From: GAS368 sp965227745
GTDB lineage: Bacteria > Verrucomicrobiota > Verrucomicrobiia > Opitutales > Opitutaceae
DNA length: 64,000 bases
Direction of reading: 5' to 3'
NCBI GenBank assembly: GCA_965227745.1
Contig: OZ245769.1
Coordinates: 1 to 64,000 of the forward strand
The translations under genes and the position numbers were made by a program. Positions 26,762 to 36,072 of this stretch are shown here, piece after piece. How positions within the stretch are numbered: the first letter of the stretch is position 1; the number at the start of each line of letters is the position of its first letter. The notes under the pieces were generated by a model that was not told the origin of the DNA, did not search any database, and saw only the letters and a list, made by a program, of their open reading frames with translations.

Positions 26762-29302
26762 ATGCTGCTTTCTTCGTTTCGCCCCTGTGTCTCCCGTCGT
26801 GTGACGGGCTGGAGTATCTTGCTAGGTGCGATGATGGCGGGAGCGGGCTCGGCGACGCTTTGCGCCCAGCCGGTCGCGCCCACGCCAACCCCGACGGCGG
26901 TCGCGGCCTTCAAGAAAGACGTCCAGCCGCTGCTCGTGAAGTACTGCTACGATTGCCACGCGGACGGCGTGAACAAGGGCAAGGTCAGCTTCGACACCTT
27001 CGCGACCGAAGCGGAGTTAGTGGCCAAACATGATCTCTGGACGGCGGCGTTGAAAAATGTGCGCGCCAACATCATGCCGCCGCTCGAAGAGGGCATGGAT
27101 CGGCCCACGGTCGAGGAGATCGCCAAGATCGCGAAATGGGTGAAGTACGAGGCACTCGGCCTGAACGCCGCCGCGCCTGACCCGGGCCGCGTGACGGTCC
27201 GCCGGCTCAATCGCGTCGAGTACCGCAATACCATCAGCGACCTGATGGGCATCGAGTTTAATAGTGAGGTGGAGTTTCCGCCCGACGATACCGGCAACGG
27301 CTTCGACAACATCGGCGATGTTTTGACCGTCTCGCCACTGCTGCTCGAAAAGTATCTGCAGGCCGCCGAGACCATCGTCGAGCGCGCCGTGCCCCGCGTT
27401 TCCTCGATGATGACGGAGCGCATCGCGCTCGGAAAAGATTTCCGCGGCGGTGGCGTGGGCGGCGGCATGCCCTTTCTCATCACGAAGCCCGCAAAAATTT
27501 CGCACACCTTCAAGGTTAGTCGGGACGAGACTTACGAGATCGTGGCCGATCTCGAGATCCGGGGCTCCTTCGACTTCGATCCGGGCCGTGGGCAGGTGAT
27601 CTGCTTCGTCGATGACAAGGAATGGTTTCGCGACAACGTGGAGTGGCACGAGCGCAAGCCCCTCCGCCACGAGCGCCAACTCAAGCTCACTGCGGGCGAG
27701 CACATCGTGCGCTTCGAGGTCGTGCCGGCCAAATCCGCCGATGCCGCCGTGGCTTCCTCAGAAAAGACTGCGAATGGAAAAGGCGAGCGACGCGGCGCGG
27801 GTGGGAATGGCAACGGCAACGCCTCGACCCGCGTCGATGTGCGCTTCAACTCCGTCGCGATCCGCGGACCGCTCGACCCGAAGCAGTGGACGACGCCGGC
27901 CAACTACGCGCGGTTCTTTCCCAAGGGCCCTGCGCCCACCGTGCCGGCGGCGCGGGATTTGTACGCCTTCGACTTGCTGAACAATTTCGCCTTTCTCGCG
28001 TACCGCCGACCGGTTGAAAAAGCTCAGGTCACCCGTTTGGTCGAGATTGCGCGCACGACCTATACGCAGAAGGGTAAGACGTTCGAGGAGGGCATCGGCC
28101 GCGCGATGATGGCGGTACTCGCTTCGCCGCGCTTCCTCTTTCGCAACGAGGCGCCGGTGGCGGGCACCGCCCCCATCGCTGACGTGGACGAGTTCGCGCT
28201 GGCGTCGCGGTTGTCGTATTTCCTGTGGTCATCGATGCCGGATGCGGAGCTCTTCCGACTCGCCGGCGAGGGGCACCTGCGCCGCGATCTTCCAGCGCAG
28301 ATCAAGCGCATGCTGGGCGATCCCAAGGCGCAGGCGCTCGTGAAAAACTTTACCGGTCAGTGGCTCCAAATCCGCGACGTCGAGTCGGTGCCCATCAATG
28401 CGCGCGTCGTCCTCGGGCCCAACGCCGTGCGCAACAAGGATGGTCGCATCGAGTTTGATGGCGGCACGCGCCGCGCCATGCGCGCGGAGACGGAGCTGAG
28501 TTTCGACTACATCCTCAAGCAGGATCGCAGCGTGCTCGAGCTGATCGATAGCAACTACGCCTTCCTGAATGAAAATCTCGCGCGCCGCTACGAGGTGCCG
28601 GGAGTGACGGGAGACGAGATGCGCCGCGTCGAACTTCCCCCGGGCAGTCCGCGGGGTGGCGTGCTCACGCAGGGCGCGGTGCTCACGATCACGTCCAATC
28701 CCACGCGCACCTCGCCGGTGAAGCGCGGGCTTTTCGTTTTGGAAAACATCCTCGGCGTGCCACCGCCGCCCCCGCCGCCCGATATTCCTTCGCTGGAGGA
28801 GACCGAAGGAAAATTCAAAGGCCGCGAGCCGAAGCTCAGCGAAGTGCTCGCGCTTCATCGGGAAAACAAGATGTGCGCGTCGTGCCACGAGCGGATGGAC
28901 CCGCTGGGCCTCGCGTTTGAAAACTTCAACGCGATGGGCCAGTGGCGCGACAAAGAATCGCGGCAGACCATCGAGGTGGCGGGTCGGCTCGTGACCGGCG
29001 AAAAATTCGCGACCGTCAGCGAACTCAAGAAGGTGCTCACGCACGAGCGCCGTTTCGACTACTACCGCTGCCTCACGGAAAAGTTGCTCACGTACGCGCT
29101 GGGCCGCGGGCTCGACTACCGTGACATCGAGACGGTCGACCAGATCGTCGATTCCCTCGAGCGTGAGGGCGGGCGCATTTCCGTCCTGCTGAATGGTGTG
29201 ATCGCCTCCGCGCCGTTTCAAAAGTTGCACCGCACCGAGCGTCAGGTTAGTGTAATCCCGTCGGCTAATTCGTCTGTGACCCAAGTGTCCGCCTCCCCAT
29301 GA
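26762..29302 (+). CDS. DUF1592/DUF1588/DUF1585/DUF1587/DUF1595 c-type cytochrome protein (planctomycete type)
   Basis: The 846-residue exported protein starts with a signal peptide (to about residue 36, TLCAQP). A PSCyt1-like heme site CYDCH at 62-66 follows. Then come the order typical for this family: DUF1587 (VRRLNRVEYRNTISDLMGI), a carbohydrate-binding-like region, DUF1595 (FAFLAYRRPV), DUF1592 (SRLSYFLWSSMPDAEL), DUF1588 with a second CASCH motif (CASCHERMDPLGLAFENF) and DUF1585. The biochemical role is unestablished; an extracellular redox or polysaccharide role is often proposed. The stop overlaps the next start by 4 bp (ATGA), so translation with the DUF1552 gene is likely coupled. 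Confidence 0.92.
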   Translation: MLLSSFRPCVSRRVTGWSILLGAMMAGAGSATLCAQPVAPTPTPTAVAAFKKDVQPLLVKYCYDCHADGVNKGKVSFDTFATEAELVAKHDLWTAALKNVRANIMPPLEEGMDRPTVEEIAKIAKWVKYEALGLNAAAPDPGRVTVRRLNRVEYRNTISDLMGIEFNSEVEFPPDDTGNGFDNIGDVLTVSPLLLEKYLQAAETIVERAVPRVSSMMTERIALGKDFRGGGVGGGMPFLITKPAKISHTFKVSRDETYEIVADLEIRGSFDFDPGRGQVICFVDDKEWFRDNVEWHERKPLRHERQLKLTAGEHIVRFEVVPAKSADAAVASSEKTANGKGERRGAGGNGNGNASTRVDVRFNSVAIRGPLDPKQWTTPANYARFFPKGPAPTVPAARDLYAFDLLNNFAFLAYRRPVEKAQVTRLVEIARTTYTQKGKTFEEGIGRAMMAVLASPRFLFRNEAPVAGTAPIADVDEFALASRLSYFLWSSMPDAELFRLAGEGHLRRDLPAQIKRMLGDPKAQALVKNFTGQWLQIRDVESVPINARVVLGPNAVRNKDGRIEFDGGTRRAMRAETELSFDYILKQDRSVLELIDSNYAFLNENLARRYEVPGVTGDEMRRVELPPGSPRGGVLTQGAVLTITSNPTRTSPVKRGLFVLENILGVPPPPPPPDIPSLEETEGKFKGREPKLSEVLALHRENKMCASCHERMDPLGLAFENFNAMGQWRDKESRQTIEVAGRLVTGEKFATVSELKKVLTHERRFDYYRCLTEKLLTYALGRGLDYRDIETVDQIVDSLEREGGRISVLLNGVIASAPFQKLHRTERQVSVIPSANSSVTQVSASP

Positions 29303-30714
29303 AAAAAGCACCCGTCGCCTCCAAGTCTGACCTCGCCGCCCAGCGTCACTTCGAGCTGAGCCGCCGCACGTTTCTCCGCGGGGTGGGCGTCACGCTGGCG
29401 CTGCCCTTCTTCGAGTCGGCCTTCTCCGGCCTCGCTAGGGCCGCGACCGCCGTCGCTCCCAGCGGAGCCCCCCTCGCGACGACGGCGAGCGGCGCGCCCC
29501 TGCGCATGGCCTTCGTGTATTTCCCCAATGGCGCGCACCAGGCGAACTGGTGGCCGGCGGGAGAGGGTGCGGCATTTGAACTCGGCAAGACGATGGCTCC
29601 CCTCTCGCCGCTGAAGTCGTCGCTGCAGATCCTCGGTGGTCTCGATCACAAAAACGCCACCGGTGGCAATGACGGTGCCGGCGATCATGCGCGCGCCAAT
29701 GCGACCTTCCTCACGGGTGCCCGCGCGCGCAAGACGGACAGCGCGGATATCCATGTCGGCGTCTCGGTGGACCAAGTGGCCGCGCAAAAAGTCGGCCATC
29801 TCACGCGCTTCTCCTCGCTCGAGCTCACCTGCGATGACGTTCGCAAATCCGGCCGCTGCGACTCCGGTTACTCCTGCGCGTACCAGTATAATCTTTCGTG
29901 GCGCTCGCCCTCCGTGCCGATGGCGCCGGAGGCGAATCCGCGTCTCGTCTTCGAGCGCCTCTTCGGCAGCGGCCCTGCCGCCGAGCGGCAGGCTAATTTC
30001 CGGATGCGCCAGGCGACGCAGAAATCGCTCCTCGATTTCGTGATGCAGGATGCGAAATCGATGCAGAGCAATCTGAGCCCGCATGACCGCGCCAAGCTCG
30101 ACGAATACCTCACCGGGGTGCGCGAGATCGAGCAGCGCATCCAGCGCACCGAGGGCTTTGGTCCGCTGCCCGATCCCCACGCCGACGCGCCCGCCGGCAT
30201 GCCCACCGAGTACGGCGAGAAGATGAACCTGATGTTCGATCTGCTCGCGATGTCGTTCGAGACCGACTCCACCCGCATCGCCACGCTGCTCCTCGCGGGC
30301 GACGGCTCCAACAAGGCTTTCCCCCAGATCGGCATTCCCGAAGGCCATCACTACTGCTCGCACCATCGCAACGACAAGGCGCTGATGGACAAGATCGCGC
30401 GGATCGATGAGTACTACATGGAGCACTTCGCGCGCTTCCTGAAGCGCCTCGACTCGAAGAAGGACGTCGACGGCAAATCGATTCTGCACAATTCAATGAT
30501 CGTCTACGGCAGCGGCAACGCCGACGGCAACCGCCATACCCACGACAACCTCCCCATCATTCTCGCCGGCAAGGGCGGCGGCACGCTCGGCACGGCGCAG
30601 TTCCGCAAATTCGGCAGCCAGCCGATGAGCAACCTCTTCCTCTCGATGACAGACCGCATGGGCGCGACCGGCGTGGAGCGCATCGGCGACTCGAGCGGTC
30701 GGGTGTCGGTCTAA
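29299..30714 (+). CDS. DUF1552 family exported protein
   Basis: The 471-residue protein has a twin-arginine signal (SRRTFLRGVGVTLALPFFES) and the DUF1552 pattern (YFPNGAHQANWWP, GGLDHKNA, DHARANATFLTGA, PSEGHHYCSHH-like GIPEGHHYCSHH and VYGSGNADGN). These proteins nearly always follow a DUF1592 gene and are related to sulfatase/alkaline-phosphatase-like folds, but no reaction is known. The Tat signal implies folding, perhaps cofactor binding, before export. Confidence 0.92.
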   Translation: MKKAPVASKSDLAAQRHFELSRRTFLRGVGVTLALPFFESAFSGLARAATAVAPSGAPLATTASGAPLRMAFVYFPNGAHQANWWPAGEGAAFELGKTMAPLSPLKSSLQILGGLDHKNATGGNDGAGDHARANATFLTGARARKTDSADIHVGVSVDQVAAQKVGHLTRFSSLELTCDDVRKSGRCDSGYSCAYQYNLSWRSPSVPMAPEANPRLVFERLFGSGPAAERQANFRMRQATQKSLLDFVMQDAKSMQSNLSPHDRAKLDEYLTGVREIEQRIQRTEGFGPLPDPHADAPAGMPTEYGEKMNLMFDLLAMSFETDSTRIATLLLAGDGSNKAFPQIGIPEGHHYCSHHRNDKALMDKIARIDEYYMEHFARFLKRLDSKKDVDGKSILHNSMIVYGSGNADGNRHTHDNLPIILAGKGGGTLGTAQFRKFGSQPMSNLFLSMTDRMGATGVERIGDSSGRVSV

Positions 30715-30841
30715 CTTTGGCCTCTCTCGCGCCAGCGCGAGATCAAGCTGAGGTGCATGACCGATGGGGCGGGCGAATCGTATCTGATCTTCGGATACGT
30801 CGTGAATTTTCCGGGCCTTGGACGCATTGGCCGGGCGGCGC

Positions 30842-33277
30842 TTAGTTGCGAAGACGCGAAAGATTCTGTTGGGCCTCGGTGAAATCGGGTTTGAGGCGCA
30901 ATGCGGTCTCGAATTGCGCGGCGGCTTCGGCGGGGCGATTCAATTTGAAGAGCGCGGTGCCGTAGGCGTTGCGCGCCTCGGGCCAGTCGGGGCGGGCGGT
31001 GATCGCTTGCTCGAAGTCGGTCGCGGCGGCGCTCCACTCGCGGCGCTGCGCGCGGGCGAAGCCGCGGAAGAATCGCGCCTCGGCGAGGCTGGGGTCGAGG
31101 CGGAGGGCCTCGGTGAACTGCGCTTCGGCCTCGGCCCAGCGCTGTAGTTTGAAAAACGCACCGCCGAAGAGGTAGTGAGTCTGCGCGTGGTCTGGGCGCA
31201 GGCGGAGCGCCTCGGCGAATTGAGGCAAGGCCGCTTCCGCCTTCCCGGTTTGCAGCAGGGTCTCGGCGTAGGCGACGCGGAGGGGAGCGTTGGCGGGGGA
31301 GAGCTGCAGGGCTCGCTCCTCGACGTCGAGGGCTTCGGCGAAGCGATTCAGTTGGGTGAAGGTGCGGCCGAGATTGAGCAGGGCCTCGACGTAGTCGGGC
31401 TTGAGGCGAAGGGCCTCTTGGAAGAAGGGCAGGGCGTCGGCGGGCGCGCCGCCCGCGAGGAGGGCGTAGCCGAGATTGTTGCGGGCCGAAGCGCTCTTCG
31501 GATCGAGCCGCGTCGCTTGCTCGAGGCGCGAGCGGGCCTCGGCCGGGCGGTTGAGTTGGAGCAGTGCCAAGCCGAGATTGGCGCAGGCATCGGCGCTGGT
31601 GGGGTCGAGAGCGAGGGCGCGTTCGTAGAGCGCCACGGCTTCACTAGCGCGACCGAGGCGCAGCAGGGCGTTGCCCTTGTTGACGTGGGCCTCAGCCCAC
31701 TGGGGCTTAAGGTGCAGGGCGCGGTCGAAGTAGGGGAGCGCTTCAGCGGGGCGACCGAGATCGACGAGGGCGTTGCCGGCATTATTTTCGGCTTCCGGCC
31801 AGTCGGCTTTTCCGGCGAGCGCCTGCTGATAACCGGCGAGCGCCTCGGCGGGGCGGCCGAGGCGGAGCAGGGCATTGGCGCGATTTCCCACGGCATCGGC
31901 GTAGTCGGGCTTGAGGCGGACGGCGGTTTCGAAGGCCGCGAGCGCCTCGGCATTGCGACCCCGTTCCAGGAGCGCGAAGCCGTAGTTATTGTGGGCGCGG
32001 GGATTTTCGGGGCGCAGGGCGACAGTCTCCTGCATGAGGGCGAGTTCGTCGTGATACGCGGCATTGCGCCGGATGGTGAGCGTGAGAGCGAGGACGACCA
32101 GCGCGGCGCAAGCGACGTAGTGCCAGCGCCGGATCAGCCCGTGTAGGCCGAGGACCGCCAACACGACGAACGTGAGGGAGGGCAGGTACGCGCGATTCTC
32201 CGCGATGGGTTGCAGCGCGACGGGCACGAAGCTCGAGGTGGGCGCGAGCACGACGAAGAACCAAGCGGCGACGAAGCCCAGTGCGGGACGACGGATTAGC
32301 AGATAAATTGTCCCCGCGAGCAGCCCGCTGAGGATCACTGCCGGCAGCGCGATCTCGCTCAGGTGTTCGACAAAGACCGCGCCATAGTCGAAGACGAGCG
32401 GATGAGGGAAGAGGGATAGGCGGGCGTAGGTAAGGACGGCGATGATTTCGGTGCGCGCGTACGAGAATGCGCCCACGCCCGTGCCGAAGCCCACGCCGCG
32501 TTGATCGAGGCCGGTCGCCATGAGCAGCGCCAACAAAGCCCAAGTCGCACTCAAGCCGAGGTAGAAGCCCCGCCGCTCACGCCACGCGGCCCGGAATGTC
32601 CCCGCCACGAACGTGCGGTCATAGAGAAATACCATGACCGGCGCCGTCACCATGACTTCCTTTGCGGCCATGCCCGTGGCGCAGGCGACGAGCGAGACGG
32701 CAAACCAGACGCGCGAGCGGGACTCGGTGCCGCGGATGAATGCGTACAACGTCGTCAAATAGCAGAGCGCCATCAGCCCTTCGGTCCGCTGCGAAAGATA
32801 GGTGACGGTGCCGGTGAGGAGGGGATGCACGGACCACAGCGCGGCGATCGCGAGCGCGAGGGCGGTCGCCTCCGAGGCGAACTTTGCCAGGACCGGCCAA
32901 AGCAGCGTTCGCCGCACCACGCCGAAGAGTGCGAAGGTGGTGAGCGCGTGGATCAGGAGATTGACCGCGTGATAGCCCCACGGGTTCACTCCGCCCCACG
33001 CGTAGTTGAGCGCAAAGGTGAGATTGGCGACGGGCCGCCCCGCGAGTGTCGAGGTCGCCGGCGGAAACAGCACCGACGACGTCCACGGTGCGCGCAGTGA
33101 TTCGTTGCGCGTGATCGAAACCGCATCGTCGAAGAGAAAAACGCCGGCAAACGAATTGGCGTAAGCGATGCCGATCAAGACCGCCAGCGCACCCACGCTC
33201 AACCCGATCGCCCGAGGCCCGGTGGCAAGCCGACGCGAGCTAGGTGGAGGGGATGGATGAGCCCGGGCGACTGACAT
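30842..33277 (-). CDS. Polytopic membrane protein with about eleven C-terminal TPR repeats
   Basis: The 811-residue protein has an N-terminal half with roughly ten hydrophobic segments (residues 25-400) and the early luminal-type sequence FLFDDAVSITRNESL, which resembles the GT-C-like N-terminal region of TMTC O-mannosyltransferases. From about residue 430 to the end, eleven 34-residue TPR units follow without interruption (PEARNAYGTALFKLNRPAEA type). The family is common in Verrucomicrobiota and Planctomycetota. A glycosyltransferase role is an inference from the TMTC likeness. It is 50 bp downstream of the spermidine synthase fusion on the same strand. Confidence 0.82.
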   Translation of the reverse strand: MSVARAHPSPPPSSRRLATGPRAIGLSVGALAVLIGIAYANSFAGVFLFDDAVSITRNESLRAPWTSSVLFPPATSTLAGRPVANLTFALNYAWGGVNPWGYHAVNLLIHALTTFALFGVVRRTLLWPVLAKFASEATALALAIAALWSVHPLLTGTVTYLSQRTEGLMALCYLTTLYAFIRGTESRSRVWFAVSLVACATGMAAKEVMVTAPVMVFLYDRTFVAGTFRAAWRERRGFYLGLSATWALLALLMATGLDQRGVGFGTGVGAFSYARTEIIAVLTYARLSLFPHPLVFDYGAVFVEHLSEIALPAVILSGLLAGTIYLLIRRPALGFVAAWFFVVLAPTSSFVPVALQPIAENRAYLPSLTFVVLAVLGLHGLIRRWHYVACAALVVLALTLTIRRNAAYHDELALMQETVALRPENPRAHNNYGFALLERGRNAEALAAFETAVRLKPDYADAVGNRANALLRLGRPAEALAGYQQALAGKADWPEAENNAGNALVDLGRPAEALPYFDRALHLKPQWAEAHVNKGNALLRLGRASEAVALYERALALDPTSADACANLGLALLQLNRPAEARSRLEQATRLDPKSASARNNLGYALLAGGAPADALPFFQEALRLKPDYVEALLNLGRTFTQLNRFAEALDVEERALQLSPANAPLRVAYAETLLQTGKAEAALPQFAEALRLRPDHAQTHYLFGGAFFKLQRWAEAEAQFTEALRLDPSLAEARFFRGFARAQRREWSAAATDFEQAITARPDWPEARNAYGTALFKLNRPAEAAAQFETALRLKPDFTEAQQNLSRLRN

Positions 33278-33327
33278 GGGCAGCCATCAGAGCGCACTTT
33301 GGGCGGAGTTCGAGAAGCAAAAGGCGG

Positions 33328-35850
33328 CTACGGCGCAGCGAGGTCGGGGCGCTTTCCCGCCGGAGTGATCGCCTTGCGGAGGGCGTCGCGATAGAAATCG
33401 GAACCGTAGAATATTTTCTCCGGGAATGCGACGTGGTTCAGCATCTCGTGGTAGGATTCGGAGCCGCCGCGGGAGTTGAGTTGCAGGCCCGCGAGATACT
33501 GGAGCCGCAGACTGCGGTCGCGATTGATCTCGGCGTGAGCGAGCCACGTTTTCAGGTCGGAGGCCTGGCCCGCATACGTGCTCATGAGGGTGAGCGGGGT
33601 GCCGAGATTCACCTCGGTGAGCGCCGCGCGCACGATCGCGAAATCTGGCCGGTCGAGGCGCTCGTGCAGCGCATCGAGATCGACCGTGAGCGGCTGGAGC
33701 GAGCCGAGCATCACGGTATCGTAGCCGTAGCCCTCGTCGTCGTTGCCCCAGATAGTGCCATTGGGAAACGCCGAGAAAAAGGTCGCGATCTCGCTCTGCA
33801 CGACGGCGCGGTCGCTCTCGTAAAACGGCACCCACTGCGTCACAAGGCCGTGGGGTTTCAGGTGCTCACGGCAAATGTCGAAGTACTCTTTCGAATAGAG
33901 CACCGCGGCGCCCTTGACCCACGGATGGATCGGGTCGGACGTGATGATGTCGAATTTTTCCTTGGTCGTGGCGAGGAAGTGGCGGGCGTCGTCGTAAACG
34001 ATTTCGACGCGCGGATCGCGCACGAGGTCGTGATTTTCCTTGGCGAAGCGCGTGGCGATGGAGTTCGGGATCAGTGGCTCGATCTCACAGATCACGATGC
34101 GCTGAATCGACGGATGCGGGATAAATGAACCCGCCGTCACGCCGGCCCCGCAGCCCACGATCAGCACCGAGCGCGGGCTGGGGTGGAGGAGGGCGGGGAT
34201 ATGGCCCAGCATGAGTTGCAGCCGCATATCTTTGAACAAGCTCGAGGCCTCGGTCTTGCCACTGACGTGGAAGAAACGTGCGCCGTCGTCGGCCTGCGTG
34301 ACAGCGACGGAAGCGTTCATGCCCTCGCCGAGGAAGAGCACCTTCGCATGGGCATTGCTCGTGTGAATCTGCCGACCGTAGGCGATGAGCTGCCAGGGCG
34401 TGGCGGGGAGATTGACGCTCACCACAAAGGCCACCGAGGCCGTGGCGATGAGCAGCGCCCAATGCGCGGGCTGGCGGGGCGCAAAGGCGAGGACGGCTGC
34501 GACGAGGGAAAACCCAATCAGCCATTGCGCGGCGTGCAGCGTGCCGAGCGCCGGGATGAGGCCGAGGCTCATGACGACGGCGCCGACGATGGCGCCCACG
34601 GTATTGGCGGCGTAGGCGCGGCCGACGAGGCGGCCGGTGTCGCGCCCGGTCGTGGCGATGGCGGCGAGCGCGAGCGGAAAGCTCGTACCCCACAGGCAGG
34701 CCGACGGCAAAATCGCCCAGGCGCACCGGAGCAAATCGAGTTGAAACTTCACCCACGGCGTCGTGGCGATGGCGGCATCGATCGGCCAGAAAGGCAGCGA
34801 GGACGACATGGTATGCGTGGCCCAGGCGATGGCGGCGATTTGCAGCACTTGACACACGCCGAGCGCGAAACGCGGATTGCGACTGCCGCGGGCGAGGAGG
34901 GCACCAACCGCGCTGCCGAGCCCGAGGCCCGCGAGAAAAACCGCGAGGATGATCGAGAACGTGTAGACCGTCGCGCCCAGCATCAAGGACAGCAGGCGCG
35001 TCCAGATCACCTCGGCACCGAGGGCGGCGAGGCCGGAAAGGGCGATGGCGAAGAAAACGAGACGCGGGGAGGCGGAGATGGGGAGAGGCGGGGAAGTGGA
35101 GATGGGGAGACGCGGAGACGCGGGGAGGGGGAGAGGGGCGGGGTTTTCGTTTTCGCCCGCAGGCGCATCGGGAGGAGCTTCACCCGTCGCGGCCCTCGTC
35201 ATCGTGGCCTGATGCGGCGCGGTGCGCGCGAGGGCTAGCGCGATGAGCGCGACGGCGACATTGATCGACGCTGCGCACCACGTCGCGGTGGGCAGATCAT
35301 AGACGCGCAAGAGATAAAAGCCCGCCAGCAAACATCCGCCGACGGCGCCCACGGTGTTGCCGCCGTAGAAAAATCCGAGCCACGAGATCCCGCGCGGCGT
35401 GGCCTCGACCCAGCGCGCGATGGCGGGGAGCGTCGCGCCCATGAGCACGGTGGGCGGCAGCAGGCACACCACGCACACGACACCGCGCAGCAAAATCCCG
35501 ACGAAGCCATGGCCGGCGACGGCGATGTAGAGCTTCGTGATCGCGGGCATCGCAAAGAGCACCGCGATTCCGGCCACGGCGATGCCGAGCTCCAGCATCG
35601 CGTAGACGCGAAAGGGATGTCGCGCCGCCGAGACGAAGCGCGGGAGCGCCAGGCTCCCGAGACACATGCCGCCCATGAACGTGCCGAGCAGCACCGCGAG
35701 CGAAACGGCCGACGAGCCGATCACGAATTGCAGCAATTGAAACCACACGAGCTCGTAGATGAGCGCCGCACAACCGCTGCCGATAAACAGCAGCAGCAAA
35801 AAGGGCATGACGCGGGATGACGCAGCCGGCGCGGCGGACGATGAACTCAT
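33328..35850 (-). CDS. Fused MFS-like membrane / spermidine synthase-like protein
   Basis: The 840-residue protein starts with two blocks of membrane helices (residues 15-220 and 265-490) and ends with a spermidine synthase-like Rossmann domain. That domain has VLIVGCGAGVTAG, the acidic ICEIEPL, VYDDARHFLATT and the DPIHPW segment. The two membrane blocks are separated by a Pro/Ser-rich low-complexity loop (about 225-262) encoded by short tandem repeats. Such fusions are widespread, and their substrate is unknown; polyamine synthesis is not proven. Confidence 0.88.
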   Translation of the reverse strand: MSSSSAAPAASSRVMPFLLLLFIGSGCAALIYELVWFQLLQFVIGSSAVSLAVLLGTFMGGMCLGSLALPRFVSAARHPFRVYAMLELGIAVAGIAVLFAMPAITKLYIAVAGHGFVGILLRGVVCVVCLLPPTVLMGATLPAIARWVEATPRGISWLGFFYGGNTVGAVGGCLLAGFYLLRVYDLPTATWCAASINVAVALIALALARTAPHQATMTRAATGEAPPDAPAGENENPAPLPLPASPRLPISTSPPLPISASPRLVFFAIALSGLAALGAEVIWTRLLSLMLGATVYTFSIILAVFLAGLGLGSAVGALLARGSRNPRFALGVCQVLQIAAIAWATHTMSSSLPFWPIDAAIATTPWVKFQLDLLRCAWAILPSACLWGTSFPLALAAIATTGRDTGRLVGRAYAANTVGAIVGAVVMSLGLIPALGTLHAAQWLIGFSLVAAVLAFAPRQPAHWALLIATASVAFVVSVNLPATPWQLIAYGRQIHTSNAHAKVLFLGEGMNASVAVTQADDGARFFHVSGKTEASSLFKDMRLQLMLGHIPALLHPSPRSVLIVGCGAGVTAGSFIPHPSIQRIVICEIEPLIPNSIATRFAKENHDLVRDPRVEIVYDDARHFLATTKEKFDIITSDPIHPWVKGAAVLYSKEYFDICREHLKPHGLVTQWVPFYESDRAVVQSEIATFFSAFPNGTIWGNDDEGYGYDTVMLGSLQPLTVDLDALHERLDRPDFAIVRAALTEVNLGTPLTLMSTYAGQASDLKTWLAHAEINRDRSLRLQYLAGLQLNSRGGSESYHEMLNHVAFPEKIFYGSDFYRDALRKAITPAGKRPDLAAP

Positions 35851-36012
35851 GAAGCGGAGGCCGGATGATTAGGGTTTGCAGGCACGGAGCAAGGCATCCG
35901 AAGGCAGACGCATCAGCCGTGCGTCTGTTGCGGTAATTTACCGATTGGGCGGACGACGATTTATCTCCAAGCGCCGGCGAGAGGCGGTGGGACGGGCGAT
36001 GTAATTTTCTCA

Positions 36013-36050
36013 TTCGCCCTCCCGACGGCGCCCGGAGGTCGCCGTCCACC
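36013..36050 (+). repeat. Dispersed 38-bp repeat, family C, copy 1
   Basis: This segment begins ttcgccctcccgacggcg and recurs at 57982-58020 with a single one-base indel; sequence just upstream is partly shared too (attttct.cat). It lies between two genes and is probably a genome-wide intergenic element. Confidence 0.7.
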
Positions 36051-36072
36051 GCAAACACTCTTCTATTACTCC

